From Chromobacterium violaceum ATCC 12472 (GTDB lineage: Bacteria; Pseudomonadota; Gammaproteobacteria; Burkholderiales; Chromobacteriaceae): a stretch of DNA of 64,000 nucleotides. A program made the translations under genes and the position numbers. Of this stretch, positions 38,027 to 46,531 are shown in pieces (position 1 is the first letter of the stretch; every line of letters starts with the position of its first letter). The notes beneath the pieces are model-generated. The model saw only the letters and a program-made list of their open reading frames with translations. It did not search any database and was not told where the DNA came from. The stretch lies in assembly GCF_000007705.1 (NCBI RefSeq), contig NC_005085.1, positions 2,117,752-2,181,751 on the forward strand, read 5' to 3'.

Positions 38027-39085
38027 ATGACGACATTGCAGAATACCGCCGGCGCCGCGCCGGCCGCGCCGTCCCGCAGCCTGTGGGGCCTGGGATGGCA
38101 GCGCCTGAAGCGCAATAAGGTGGGTTTTATTTCGATGTGGATCGTGCTGGCCTATCTGCTGGTCTCGATCGGCGGCTGGTTCAATCTGGTGGGGGCGCAC
38201 TGGACGGACGAGGTGGGTGTCCCTTATGCGCCGCCAAGCTGGGTCAATGAGTCCCCGGACGATGTGTTGCCGCCGGAGCCGACGGCTAAGGCCGCTGCCG
38301 CGCCCACTGTCGAACTGAGCCGCGCCGAGGATCCGATCGGCAAGCAGCTGTCCGAGGCGGAGAAGCATGTCGGCGAATACGCCGACCACACGCCGCCGCG
38401 GCAGGAGCGACTGCCGTTCGGCGGCGATCTGCAGGGCCGGGACGTGATCCAGAAAGCGTTGAAGGGCACGTCCACGTCCATCTTCGTCGGTGTGTTCGGC
38501 GCGGTGTTTTCTCTGCTGATCGGCTGCGCGCTGGGCGCGGTGTCCGGCTATTTCGGCGGCAAGACCGACGATTTCCTCAACTGGTTCTACAGCGTGTTCA
38601 CTTCGGTGCCTGACATGCTGCTGCTGCTGTCCTTCGCCGCGGTGTCCGGCCGCGGCATCACCACCATCATTTCGGTGATGGCGCTGACCAGCTGGACCGG
38701 CACCTACCGCCTGGTGCGCGCCGAGTACCTGAAGCTGAAAGGCCGCGAGTACGTGCAGGCGGCGGACGCCATCGGCGCCGGCAGCAGCCGGAAAATGTTT
38801 GTCCATATCCTGCCCAACCTCTCCCACCTGCTGCTGGTGCAGTTCTCCTTGCTGACGGTGGCGCTGATCAAGTACGAGGCCATTCTGTCCTTCCTCGGCT
38901 TCGGCGTCGGCGTGCGCGAAGTGAGCCTGGGTTCGATGCTGGCCGAAGCGCCGACCGAGCTGATCCAGGGCTACTGGTGGCAGATGCTGGCGGTGACCAT
39001 CGCCATGTCGGTGCTGGTGACGGCGTTCAGCCTGCTGGTGGATGCTTTGCGCGACGCGCTGGACCCGCGCGCGGCGGCCAAGTGA
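38027..39085 (+). CDS. Peptide ABC transporter permease (DppC/OppC type)
   Basis: 352 aa. An N-terminal membrane helix (about 33-55) is followed by a periplasmic insert (about 60-135), then the core helices with the EAA loop LKLKGREYVQAADAIGAGSSRKMFVHILPNLSHLL. The insert makes it longer than typical DppC (about 300 aa) and resembles the YejE/OppC long form. GGAGGAG precedes the ATG. Confidence 0.9.
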   Translation: MTTLQNTAGAAPAAPSRSLWGLGWQRLKRNKVGFISMWIVLAYLLVSIGGWFNLVGAHWTDEVGVPYAPPSWVNESPDDVLPPEPTAKAAAAPTVELSRAEDPIGKQLSEAEKHVGEYADHTPPRQERLPFGGDLQGRDVIQKALKGTSTSIFVGVFGAVFSLLIGCALGAVSGYFGGKTDDFLNWFYSVFTSVPDMLLLLSFAAVSGRGITTIISVMALTSWTGTYRLVRAEYLKLKGREYVQAADAIGAGSSRKMFVHILPNLSHLLLVQFSLLTVALIKYEAILSFLGFGVGVREVSLGSMLAEAPTELIQGYWWQMLAVTIAMSVLVTAFSLLVDALRDALDPRAAAK

Positions 39086-39106
39086 GCGGGATGAGGAGAA
39101 ATGGAT

Positions 39107-40810
39107 ATGAGCGATAACAAAACCCTGCTTTCGGTCCGCAACCTGCGGGTGCGTTTCCGCCAGGAGGACGGCGGCCGCTTCGAGGCGCTGAAGGGCGTCA
39201 GTTTCGACATTCCGGCGCACCGCACGGTGGCGCTGGTCGGCGAATCGGGTTCCGGCAAATCGGTGACGTCGATGGCCATCATGCAGCTGCTGCCGCCGCA
39301 ATCGAGCGAGATCGATCCGGCGTCGGAGCTGCGCTTCGACGGCCGCGACCTGCTGAAGCTGAGCGCGGCGGAGCTGCGCCGGCTGCGCGGCAAGGACATC
39401 GCGATGATCTTCCAGGAGCCGATGAGCTCTTTGAACCCGGTGTTCACCGTCGGCGAGCAGATCGTCGAGACGCTGACGCTGCACGCCGGGCTGAGCCGGA
39501 GCGCGGCGTGGAAGCGGGCGGTGGAGCTGCTGCGCGAGGTGGGTCTGCCGGAGCCGGAGAAGCGGGTGAAGAGCTACCCGCACGAACTGTCCGGCGGCCA
39601 GCAGCAGCGGGTGATGATCGCCATCGCCATCGCCTGCGAGCCCAAGCTCTTGATCGCCGACGAGCCGACCACCGCGCTGGATGTCACGATTCAGAAGCAG
39701 ATCCTGCAGCTGATCGCCGATCTGCAGAAGAAGCACGGCATGTCGGTGCTGTTCATCACCCACGACCTGGGGGTGGTGGGCGAGTTCGCCGACGAGGTGA
39801 TCGTGATGCGCCACGGCGTGATCCGCGAGCAGGGCACGGTGAAGCAGATCTTCGAAGATCCGCAGGACGCCTACACCAAGGCGCTGCTGTCGTGCCGGCC
39901 GCACCTGGACCGCCGCCCGGAGCGGCTGGCGGTGATCGACGACTTCCTGCAGCCGGGCGGCTACGTGGAGCCGGCGGAGCGGACGCGCGGCTACGCGGCG
40001 GGCGACGAGATCATTCTGGACGTGCAGGGGCTGTGCAAGAGCTTCGACATCCGCGAAGGCCTGTTCGGCAAGCGCCAGTTCCACGCGGTGCGGGACGTGT
40101 CGTTCAAGCTGGCGCGCGGCAAGACGCTGGGCATCGTCGGCGAGTCGGGCTCGGGCAAGACCACGGTGGGGCTGACGCTGGTGCGGCTGCACCAGGCGAC
40201 GGCGGGCAAGGCCTTGTTCCACGGCCAGGACCTGATCGGCATGAGCGCCAAGGCCTTCCACGCCTACAAGAAGCGGATCCAGATCATCTTCCAGAACCCG
40301 TACGCGTCGCTGAACCCGCGCTTCACGGTGGAGCAGATCCTGACCGAGCCGATGCTGCTGCACGGCATTGGCCAGGACGCCGGCCAGCGGCGCCGGCTGG
40401 CGCAGGACCTGCTGGACAAGGTGGGGCTGCCGGCGGGCGCGCTGGCCAAGTACCCGCACGAGTTCTCCGGCGGCCAGCGGCAGCGGATCGCGATCGCGCG
40501 CTGCCTGACCTTGAAGCCGGAAGTGCTGATCTGCGACGAATCGGTGTCGGCGCTGGACGTGTCGGTGCAGGCGCAGGTGCTGAACCTGCTGCAGGACCTG
40601 CAGGACGAGTACAAGCTGTCCTACCTGTTCATTTCGCACGATCTGGCGGTGGTGAAGCACATCTCGGACCAGGTGCTGGTGATGAACAAGGGCCAGGTGG
40701 TGGAGCAGGCGGACGCGGACGTGATCTACCGCGAGCCGAAGGACGGCTACACCAAGAAGCTGCTGGGGGCGATCCCGCAGGGGTGGAACCCGGCTCTGGC
40801 GCTGGCGTAG
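39107..40810 (+). CDS. Peptide ABC transporter, fused two-domain ATPase
   Basis: 567 aa, two ABC ATPase domains in one chain as in YejF and GsiA, replacing separate DppD and DppF. Domain 1: Walker A GESGSGKS (45-52), signature LSGGQQQR; domain 2: Walker A GESGSGKT (345-352), signature FSGGQRQR; each has its own Walker B ([24 protein letters not shown]). Each domain ends in the family's oligopeptide-transporter C-terminal region. ATG 39107 is eight bases after AGGAG; ATG 39101 is only two bases from it. A terminator follows. Confidence 0.93.
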   Translation: MSDNKTLLSVRNLRVRFRQEDGGRFEALKGVSFDIPAHRTVALVGESGSGKSVTSMAIMQLLPPQSSEIDPASELRFDGRDLLKLSAAELRRLRGKDIAMIFQEPMSSLNPVFTVGEQIVETLTLHAGLSRSAAWKRAVELLREVGLPEPEKRVKSYPHELSGGQQQRVMIAIAIACEPKLLIADEPTTALDVTIQKQILQLIADLQKKHGMSVLFITHDLGVVGEFADEVIVMRHGVIREQGTVKQIFEDPQDAYTKALLSCRPHLDRRPERLAVIDDFLQPGGYVEPAERTRGYAAGDEIILDVQGLCKSFDIREGLFGKRQFHAVRDVSFKLARGKTLGIVGESGSGKTTVGLTLVRLHQATAGKALFHGQDLIGMSAKAFHAYKKRIQIIFQNPYASLNPRFTVEQILTEPMLLHGIGQDAGQRRRLAQDLLDKVGLPAGALAKYPHEFSGGQRQRIAIARCLTLKPEVLICDESVSALDVSVQAQVLNLLQDLQDEYKLSYLFISHDLAVVKHISDQVLVMNKGQVVEQADADVIYREPKDGYTKKLLGAIPQGWNPALALA

Positions 40811-40836
40811 CGTTTCGGACGCCGCGATAGGACAAG

Positions 40837-40861
40837 CCGGCCCGGGCGGGCCGGTTTTTTT
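40837..40861 (+). terminator. Intrinsic terminator of the peptide transporter operon
   Basis: A 7-bp all-GC stem (40837-40843 with 40848-40854) and a T7 tail. Confidence 0.9.
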
Positions 40862-40891
40862 ATTGGCTGGTGCGTCGCAGGATTCAGACGC

Positions 40892-40930
40892 TGAATATTA
40901 TTTTCACATGCGTGGCATGAGTAATATTCA
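40892..40930. promoter_or_regulatory. Nested dyad upstream of receptor 2
   Basis: An outer perfect 9-bp inverted repeat TGAATATTA (40892-40900) and TAATATTCA (40922-40930) encloses CATGC-GTG-GCATG (40907-40919). The inner part is nearly the same as the receptor 1 dyad at 24821-24837. The outer arms are absent there. Confidence 0.5.
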
Positions 40931-41206
40931 AGTTATGAGAGAACGGTAATTTTCTATTTTCGATGTTTCTTTCAGTAATTTGTGTAAAAGCAACATTTTT
41001 TACATAAAAACGACATTGTCAGACGTGTGCGCGACAGGTGCGTGGCTTTAACGAGCGGGTATGCCGAAAAGGGGCCATGTGCCTTGTCGCATATAGGTTC
41101 TCTCTTTGATTTTCATGTCACTTCCTGGGGCGGCGGGGCAGAAAATTGCGCGCCGCCGGCAAGGCTCCGGGGGCGATCTGTACTTAATGACAAATTGTTA
41201 CTGATA

Positions 41207-41242
41207 TTGACGGTTTGTCGTAACTCTTCTCAAACTCGAATT
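41207..41242 (+). promoter_or_regulatory. Conserved leader block TTGACG-N21-ACTCGAATT (receptor 2)
   Basis: TTGACG at 41207-41212 and ACTCGAATT at 41234-41242, with the same spacing as at 25111-25146, about 130 bases before the receptor 2 start. The bases between are only partly conserved. Confidence 0.5.
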
Positions 41243-41340
41243 CAGAGTCATGCCCATGGGATGGTCGTGGCTCGAATGCCGTCACGCCAGCCGTAGAACT
41301 GGCGGATGGAATACGGATAAGAGCAAAGGAGAGTTCCGTG

Positions 41341-43947
41341 ATGAGAAAGAAACAGCTGGTCGTGGCCTTGGCCATGGCGGGCATAGGCGTCAACGCGCCT
41401 ATGGCATGGGCCGCGGATGAGGCGGCGTCGGGAGAGTTGGATCGGGTGGAGGTGACCGGCTCCAATATCAAGCGCAGCATCAAGCAGGAAAAGGCGCTGC
41501 CGGTGACGATAGTCCGCACCGAGGACATGACCAAGCAAGGCTTCACCACGGTCGAGCAGGTGGTCAACTCATTGGCCAGCAACCAGTCCAATCTGGTTGG
41601 CGCGTCTTCCGTGCAATCCGTCAGCGGCGGCGCGTCATATGCCGGCTTGAGAGGTTTTGATCCGCAATACACCTTGGTGCTGCTGGATGGCCGCCGAGTC
41701 GCCAACCAGGCGATTTCCGGCGTCGCAACGGATTTGAACGCCATCCCGCTGTCGGCAATAGACCGGATCGAGGTGTTGCGAGACGGCGCGTCGGCCTTGT
41801 ACGGCAGTGACGCCATCGGCGGCGTGATGAACTTCATCACCAAGAAAAGCTACCAAGGGTTGACGATTTCCGGCGAGGCGCAGGCGACACAGCACAAAGG
41901 CGGCGATTCGGCCAATGTCAGCTTGCTGGGCGGTGTGGGCGATCTTGCGAAGGATGGCTGGAATGCGTACGGCGTACTGTCTTATCAAAAAAACAAGGCG
42001 ATCAAGACCATAGATCGCGATTTCGCCACCAAGAACCAATCGTTGAGCAGCATCACCTATCCGGCCAACTTCCTCTATCAGGCAGCGGGCAAGCCCGGGG
42101 ATGGCAATGTCTACAACGCCGCCATGCCGGGCTGCCGGCCGCCTTACACCACGCCCAGGGATGCAACCAGCTGCGGCGAAAAGACCTGGCTGTTCATGGA
42201 CCTGACGCCGGAAGTGGAGCAGTTCACCGCCAACGGTAAGCTTAGCAAGCAGTTTGGCGACCATATGCTGACAGCGCAGTATTTGGGCGCCCGCAATATC
42301 AGCACCACCCGCATCGGTCCGACGCCGATGCAGTCCATTGCCACGCTGACGGCAGGCGTCAACAAGTACTTCCCTACCGTGCTGCCGGATGGCTCGCCGG
42401 TGACGCCGGGCGCCAAGGCGGTGCTGAACCTGCGCAGTGATCCCCTGGGGCCAAGAACCACCAAGAGCACATCGGATACCCACCGCTTGGCCGTCAATCT
42501 GGAAGGCCTGCTCGGTGGCTGGGATTATCGTACCGGCGCCGCTTATTCGTCGAACCAGACCACCATCAATTACAAGAGCGGCTATGTGAATGGCGACAAG
42601 ATCGAGCAGGCGTTGCTGAACGACCAGATCAATCCTTTCGGTGATTCGCCCGCCGGCGCGTGGGAGAACGTGGAGTTGAAGGGGGATGGCTGGATATCCA
42701 AGTACGAGACGGCATTGGCGGATTTCAAGGCGAGCAAGGAGCTGTTCGCCCTGCCGGCGGGCAATTTGGCGGCGGCATTCGGTGGCGAGCTGCGCCATGA
42801 GAAGCTGGACAGCCAGATTCAGGATCTGGCCCAGTACGCGGTGGGGTCCGGCATTGCGGACTCCAAGTCGACCAAGGGTAGCCGCAATATTTCGGCATTG
42901 TACCTTGAGGCCGATGTGCCTGTAATCAAGGGGTTGGACATACAGCTGGCCGCGCGCTACGACAAGTACAGCGATTTCGGCAAGGCTTTCAATCCCAAGG
43001 TGGCATTCAAGTATCAGCCCGCCCCGCAAATTCTGTTCCGTGGTTCCGCCAGCCGGGGATTCCGCGCGCCATCGCTGTTCGATGTCTTCCAGCCGGATGC
43101 GAAAACCTATACCAACGGCAACAATCTGAATGACCCGGTTCTTTGTCCAAACGGAACACCCGCCAACGGCGGTGACAAGACCGATTGCGGCACCACCTTC
43201 TTCGCCAAGCAGGGCGGTAATCGCAATCTGGAGCCGGAGCGCGCCAGCTCGCTCACTTTCGGTGTTGTCATCGAGCCGATCAGGGAGATCACAGCCAGCG
43301 TCGACTTCTGGTGGACCACCATCAATAAAGTGATAGGCGTATTGGACAACGACTTGATCTTCAACGATCCGGTCAAGTATGCAAACCGCTTTGTCCGGGT
43401 GAATCCGAATGACCCGTATTCCAAGCTTGACTACGTTTCCACTCCGACCGAGAACTTGGGCAATCTGAGCGCGGCGGGTTTGGATACCTCGTTCTCCTGG
43501 CGGCTGCCCAGAAGCCGCCTTGGCAATTTCACCATCAATCTGGACGGAACCTATACCTCCAAGTTCGTCCAGCAGGTGGAGGCGGGAGGGATCTATTACT
43601 CACGTTTGAGCCAATGGAACAATGGCTTGCAACCAGTAGTTCGCTGGAAACATTCGCTGGGCCTCAACTGGTCTCTGGGAAATTGGAGCGCATTGTTGGC
43701 CCAGAACTATGTTTCCGGTTACACCGACTACAAGGCAACGCATAGCGTCAAGCCGTATTCCAACTGGAACCTGTCATCTACCTATCTATGGCAGAAGAAG
43801 TTGAGCGTGACGGCGGGGGTGAAGAATCTGTTTGACCAGGAGCCGCCTTTCAGCAATCAGAACAAATTCTTCCAGAAAGGATTTGATCCGATTCTGGCCG
43901 ATCCTGTCGGTCGAGCCTTTTTCTTGAAAGCGTCATACAAACTCTAG
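41341..43947 (+). CDS. TonB-dependent outer-membrane receptor 2
   Basis: 868 aa. Signal peptide (about 1-24), TonB-box-like LDRVEVTGSNIKRS, plug domain with QYTLVLLDGRRVANQ...DRIEVLRDGASALYGSDAIGGVMNFITKK, and a barrel that ends in GRAFFLKASYKL. It is clearly a paralogue of receptor 1 along its whole length but with many substitutions and loop differences, so the two probably recognise different ligands. The ATG at 41341 is nine bases after AAGGAG; a GTG at 41338 is the alternative. It heads the second unit with tonB-exbB-exbD-exbD. Confidence 0.9.
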   Translation: MRKKQLVVALAMAGIGVNAPMAWAADEAASGELDRVEVTGSNIKRSIKQEKALPVTIVRTEDMTKQGFTTVEQVVNSLASNQSNLVGASSVQSVSGGASYAGLRGFDPQYTLVLLDGRRVANQAISGVATDLNAIPLSAIDRIEVLRDGASALYGSDAIGGVMNFITKKSYQGLTISGEAQATQHKGGDSANVSLLGGVGDLAKDGWNAYGVLSYQKNKAIKTIDRDFATKNQSLSSITYPANFLYQAAGKPGDGNVYNAAMPGCRPPYTTPRDATSCGEKTWLFMDLTPEVEQFTANGKLSKQFGDHMLTAQYLGARNISTTRIGPTPMQSIATLTAGVNKYFPTVLPDGSPVTPGAKAVLNLRSDPLGPRTTKSTSDTHRLAVNLEGLLGGWDYRTGAAYSSNQTTINYKSGYVNGDKIEQALLNDQINPFGDSPAGAWENVELKGDGWISKYETALADFKASKELFALPAGNLAAAFGGELRHEKLDSQIQDLAQYAVGSGIADSKSTKGSRNISALYLEADVPVIKGLDIQLAARYDKYSDFGKAFNPKVAFKYQPAPQILFRGSASRGFRAPSLFDVFQPDAKTYTNGNNLNDPVLCPNGTPANGGDKTDCGTTFFAKQGGNRNLEPERASSLTFGVVIEPIREITASVDFWWTTINKVIGVLDNDLIFNDPVKYANRFVRVNPNDPYSKLDYVSTPTENLGNLSAAGLDTSFSWRLPRSRLGNFTINLDGTYTSKFVQQVEAGGIYYSRLSQWNNGLQPVVRWKHSLGLNWSLGNWSALLAQNYVSGYTDYKATHSVKPYSNWNLSSTYLWQKKLSVTAGVKNLFDQEPPFSNQNKFFQKGFDPILADPVGRAFFLKASYKL

Positions 43948-44060
43948 TTTTGGCTATTGTATTTAGTCCACAGCTATAGCATTCTGTCATGACGGCGCAT
44001 GTCCTTATGCGTTGAGAATGCGGCGCGGGAGGCGATCCCGCCCCGCCGCAGCGACAGGTT

Positions 44061-44104
44061 GGCGAATCCGTTCGGGCAAGCATGCCGAACCGGATGGATT
44101 CGCC
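44061..44104 (+). promoter_or_regulatory. Hairpin between receptor 2 and tonB 2
   Basis: A long stem: GGCGAATCC (44061-44069) with GGATTCGCC (44096-44104), continued inside by a 6-bp stem (44070-44075 with 44085-44090) after a five-base bulge. No T tract. It stands in the same place as the hairpin of unit 1 but has unrelated sequence. Confidence 0.5.
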
Positions 44105-44132
44105 GGTTTCATCGAGGGAATGGGTAATCCAT

Positions 44133-44786
44133 ATGACAAGTATCACAGCCAAAGGAGTGGGAGGCCCTCCGCCTCGGCGACGATTCGCCGGCCTGGCGGG
44201 CGTCATCCTGTTCCACGCCGCGCTGATCTACGCGCTGGTGACCGGTTTGGCCCAGGGGGTGGTCAAGGTGATCCAGCAGAAAGTGGAAGTGTCGGTGATC
44301 AGCGAACCGCCGCCGCCGCCACCGCCGCCGCCGAAGATCGAGAAAGTGGTGCAGCAGCCGACGGCGCCGAAGCCGCAGGCCTACGTGCCGCCGGTGGTCA
44401 ATCCGCCGCCGATGGTGCAATCGCAGAACGCGATCCAATCGGTGACGGCCGATCCGACGCCGCAGCCGGCGCCGACTCCGGCCCCGGCGGTGGAAGCGCC
44501 GAAGGGCCCGGTTTCGGCCAAGGCCAACTGCAGCCACCTGGAAGCGCCGGAGTATCCGAGCAAGGCCCAGGAAGACGAAATCCAGGGCGTGGTGTCGGTG
44601 GTGTTCAGCGTGGGCGCCAGCGGCAAGTTCGGCGGCGAGGCCAGCTTCAATTTCAGCGGCGACATTCCGCCGCGCTACCGCAGCAGCTTCAAGTCGGCGA
44701 TCACGGCCGCACTGCAGGGTTACACCTGCCAGGCCAATTCCCAGCTGAAACAGGAATTCGGCTTCAAACTCGACTCTGGCGCCTAA
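44133..44786 (+). CDS. tonB: Energy transducer TonB (unit 2)
   Basis: 217 aa; same layout as the unit 1 TonB. The N-terminal 30 codons are different in sequence (MTSITAKGVGGPPPRRRFAGLAGVILFHA), after which the protein is the same apart from one Thr/Ala change in the PTPAPAV segment. The start is uncertain: ATG 44133 lacks a close ribosome site (GAGGGA is 13 bases away), and ATG 44082 and 44094 are in frame upstream. Confidence 0.85.
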   Translation: MTSITAKGVGGPPPRRRFAGLAGVILFHAALIYALVTGLAQGVVKVIQQKVEVSVISEPPPPPPPPPKIEKVVQQPTAPKPQAYVPPVVNPPPMVQSQNAIQSVTADPTPQPAPTPAPAVEAPKGPVSAKANCSHLEAPEYPSKAQEDEIQGVVSVVFSVGASGKFGGEASFNFSGDIPPRYRSSFKSAITAALQGYTCQANSQLKQEFGFKLDSGA

Positions 44787-44825
44787 GTCGCCCAGGGCAT
44801 CTCAAGACACAAAGGAGCAAATACC

Positions 44826-45572
44826 ATGACCAAGATCACTCGCGCATTTCTGGGCAAAGTCCTGGGCGCAGCCGGCCTGCTGACCGCACTGCCGGCGCTG
44901 GCGGCGGAGACCGTCAGCACTTCCAATCCGTACGGCATCGACGCGCTGTGGTCGCAAGGCGACTTCGTGGCGAAGGGCACGCTGATCATTCTGCTGATCA
45001 TGTCGGCGTCCACCTGGTACGTCGGCATCGTCAAGCTGCTGGAACAACGCCGCCTGATCAAGCAGGGGCATGAACTGCTGGCCCACCACGGCGTGGACCT
45101 GCAAAAGGCCGCCAGCGAGCTGGCGGACGAAGGGATGTACAGCGCGGTGGCGCAAGCCGGCATTGAAGCCGCCGCCGAGCACAAGGGCGAGCTGGCCAAC
45201 CGCGTGGACCTGAATACCTGGGTGGCGATGGCGATTTCGGACGCGGTGGACTCCGCCAGCCATCACATGCAGAACGGTCTGTCGGTGATCGCCACCGTGG
45301 GCTCCACCGCGCCGTTCGTCGGCCTGTTCGGCACGGTGTGGGGCATCTACCACGCGCTGGTGAAGATCGGCACTTCGGGCCAGGCTTCCATCGATAAAGT
45401 GGCCGGCCCGGTGGGCGAAGCGCTGATCATGACCGCGATCGGCCTGGCGGTGGCGGTGCCGGCGGTGCTGGGATACAACTGGCTGGTGCGGCGCAACAAG
45501 CTGGTGCTGGACAACGTGCGCGTGGTGTCGGGCCGTCTGCACGCCAGCCTGCTGAACAACCCGAGCCGGTAA
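44826..45572 (+). CDS. exbB: Biopolymer transport protein ExbB (unit 2)
   Basis: 248 aa, identical in sequence to the ExbB at 28623, including the ribosome site and the gap to the next gene. Three membrane helices and the ExbB/TolQ motifs are as described there. Having two identical ExbB genes suggests dosage or recent gene conversion, not functional specialisation. Confidence 0.93.
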   Translation: MTKITRAFLGKVLGAAGLLTALPALAAETVSTSNPYGIDALWSQGDFVAKGTLIILLIMSASTWYVGIVKLLEQRRLIKQGHELLAHHGVDLQKAASELADEGMYSAVAQAGIEAAAEHKGELANRVDLNTWVAMAISDAVDSASHHMQNGLSVIATVGSTAPFVGLFGTVWGIYHALVKIGTSGQASIDKVAGPVGEALIMTAIGLAVAVPAVLGYNWLVRRNKLVLDNVRVVSGRLHASLLNNPSR

Positions 45573-45578
45573 TCGAAG

Positions 45579-46022
45579 ATGGCCCGTTACACGCGATTTG
45601 GCCACGGCAAGGGCGACGAGGACCAGGTGCTGTCTGCGATCAACACCACGCCGCTGGTGGACGTGATGCTGGTGCTGCTGATCATCTTTCTGATCACGGT
45701 GCCGGTGGTGACGCAAACGGTGAAGATGACGCTGCCGAAAGAACAGAACATCCCGACGCAGACCAAGCCGGAGAACGTGGTGCTGGGGGTGGGGCCGGAC
45801 AGCCGCATCTACTGGAACATGTCGCCGGTGAAGGATCAGCAGGAATTGCTGGCGCGGCTGGTGAAGGAAGCGAAGAAGGATCCGCAGCCGGAAGTGCACA
45901 TCCGGGGCGACGCGACGGCGCGGTACGCGCCGATCGGCCGCATCGTGCTGGCGGTGCAGCAGGCGGGGATCGTGAAGATCGCGTTCATCACGGAGCCGCC
46001 GGCGCCCGGCGGCGGGGAGTAG
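45579..46022 (+). CDS. exbD: Biopolymer transport protein ExbD, first (unit 2)
   Basis: 147 aa, identical to the ExbD at 29376. The membrane Asp lies in NTTPLVDVMLVLL. Six bases after exbB. Confidence 0.92.
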   Translation: MARYTRFGHGKGDEDQVLSAINTTPLVDVMLVLLIIFLITVPVVTQTVKMTLPKEQNIPTQTKPENVVLGVGPDSRIYWNMSPVKDQQELLARLVKEAKKDPQPEVHIRGDATARYAPIGRIVLAVQQAGIVKIAFITEPPAPGGGE

Positions 46023-46032
46023 GAGAAGAGAC

Positions 46033-46455
46033 ATGGCGATGAATGTGGGGTCGTCGGGAGAAGACGACCTGATGATGGAGATCAACACCACGCCGCTGAT
46101 CGACGTGATGTTGGTGATGCTGATCATGCTGATCATCACGATACCGATCCAGACGCACGCGGTGAAGCTGGACATGCCGGTGAACACGCCGTCGAAGGTG
46201 CAGGTGAAGCCGGTGGTGGTGCAGATCGACATTGCGCCGGACAACGGGGTGATGTGGAACGGCGAGCGTTTGGCGAACCGCGAGGCGTTGGAGGCGAAGC
46301 TGTCGGCGGCGGGGAAGTCGGAGCCGCAGCCGGAGCTGCACATCAAGCCGAACAAGGATGCGAGTTACGCGCCGGTGGCGATGGTGCTGGCGGAGTCGCA
46401 GCGTTTGGGTTTGACGAAGCTGGGCATCGTCGGATCGGAACAGTTTGTTCAGTAA
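46033..46455 (+). CDS. exbD: Biopolymer transport protein ExbD, second (unit 2)
   Basis: 140 aa, identical protein to the one at 29830 although the final codons use different bases (CAG TAA instead of CAA TGA), which is where the direct repeat ends. A terminator follows 22 bases later. Confidence 0.92.
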   Translation: MAMNVGSSGEDDLMMEINTTPLIDVMLVMLIMLIITIPIQTHAVKLDMPVNTPSKVQVKPVVVQIDIAPDNGVMWNGERLANREALEAKLSAAGKSEPQPELHIKPNKDASYAPVAMVLAESQRLGLTKLGIVGSEQFVQ

Positions 46456-46477
46456 GCTGGTCTTTATGATCTGACAG

Positions 46478-46506
46478 GAAAGGCAGCTGCGGCTGCCTTT
46501 CTTTTC
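46478..46506 (+). terminator. Intrinsic terminator of TonB unit 2
   Basis: A perfect 10-bp stem (46478-46487 with 46492-46501), 4-base loop, T-rich tail. Unit 1 has an unrelated and weaker hairpin at the same place. Confidence 0.88.
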
Positions 46507-46531
46507 TCTGGCGCATGAGTGGAGATTTGCA

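Larger units (their letters stand above)
40862..41340 (+). other. AT-rich leader of TonB receptor 2
   Basis: About 480 bases without a gene, AT-rich at 40890-41020. It contains a nested dyad (40892-40930) and the conserved block at 41207-41242, both related to the receptor 1 leader. One open frame (41027-41296) has no ribosome site and overlaps the conserved block; I do not accept it. Confidence 0.55.
44223..46448 (+). repeat. 2.2-kb direct repeat, copy B (tonB 3' part-exbB-exbD-exbD)
   Basis: Counterpart of 28020-30245. Differences were seen only at 44324, 44477, 44481 and 44537. The edges are sharp: tonB codons before 44223 and the exbD stop codon region after 46448 diverge at once. Confidence 0.92.

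Noticed and set aside
41027-41296. An 89-codon open frame in the leader of receptor 2
   Set aside because: No ribosome site or recognisable feature, and it overlaps the conserved leader block; it was treated as non-coding.
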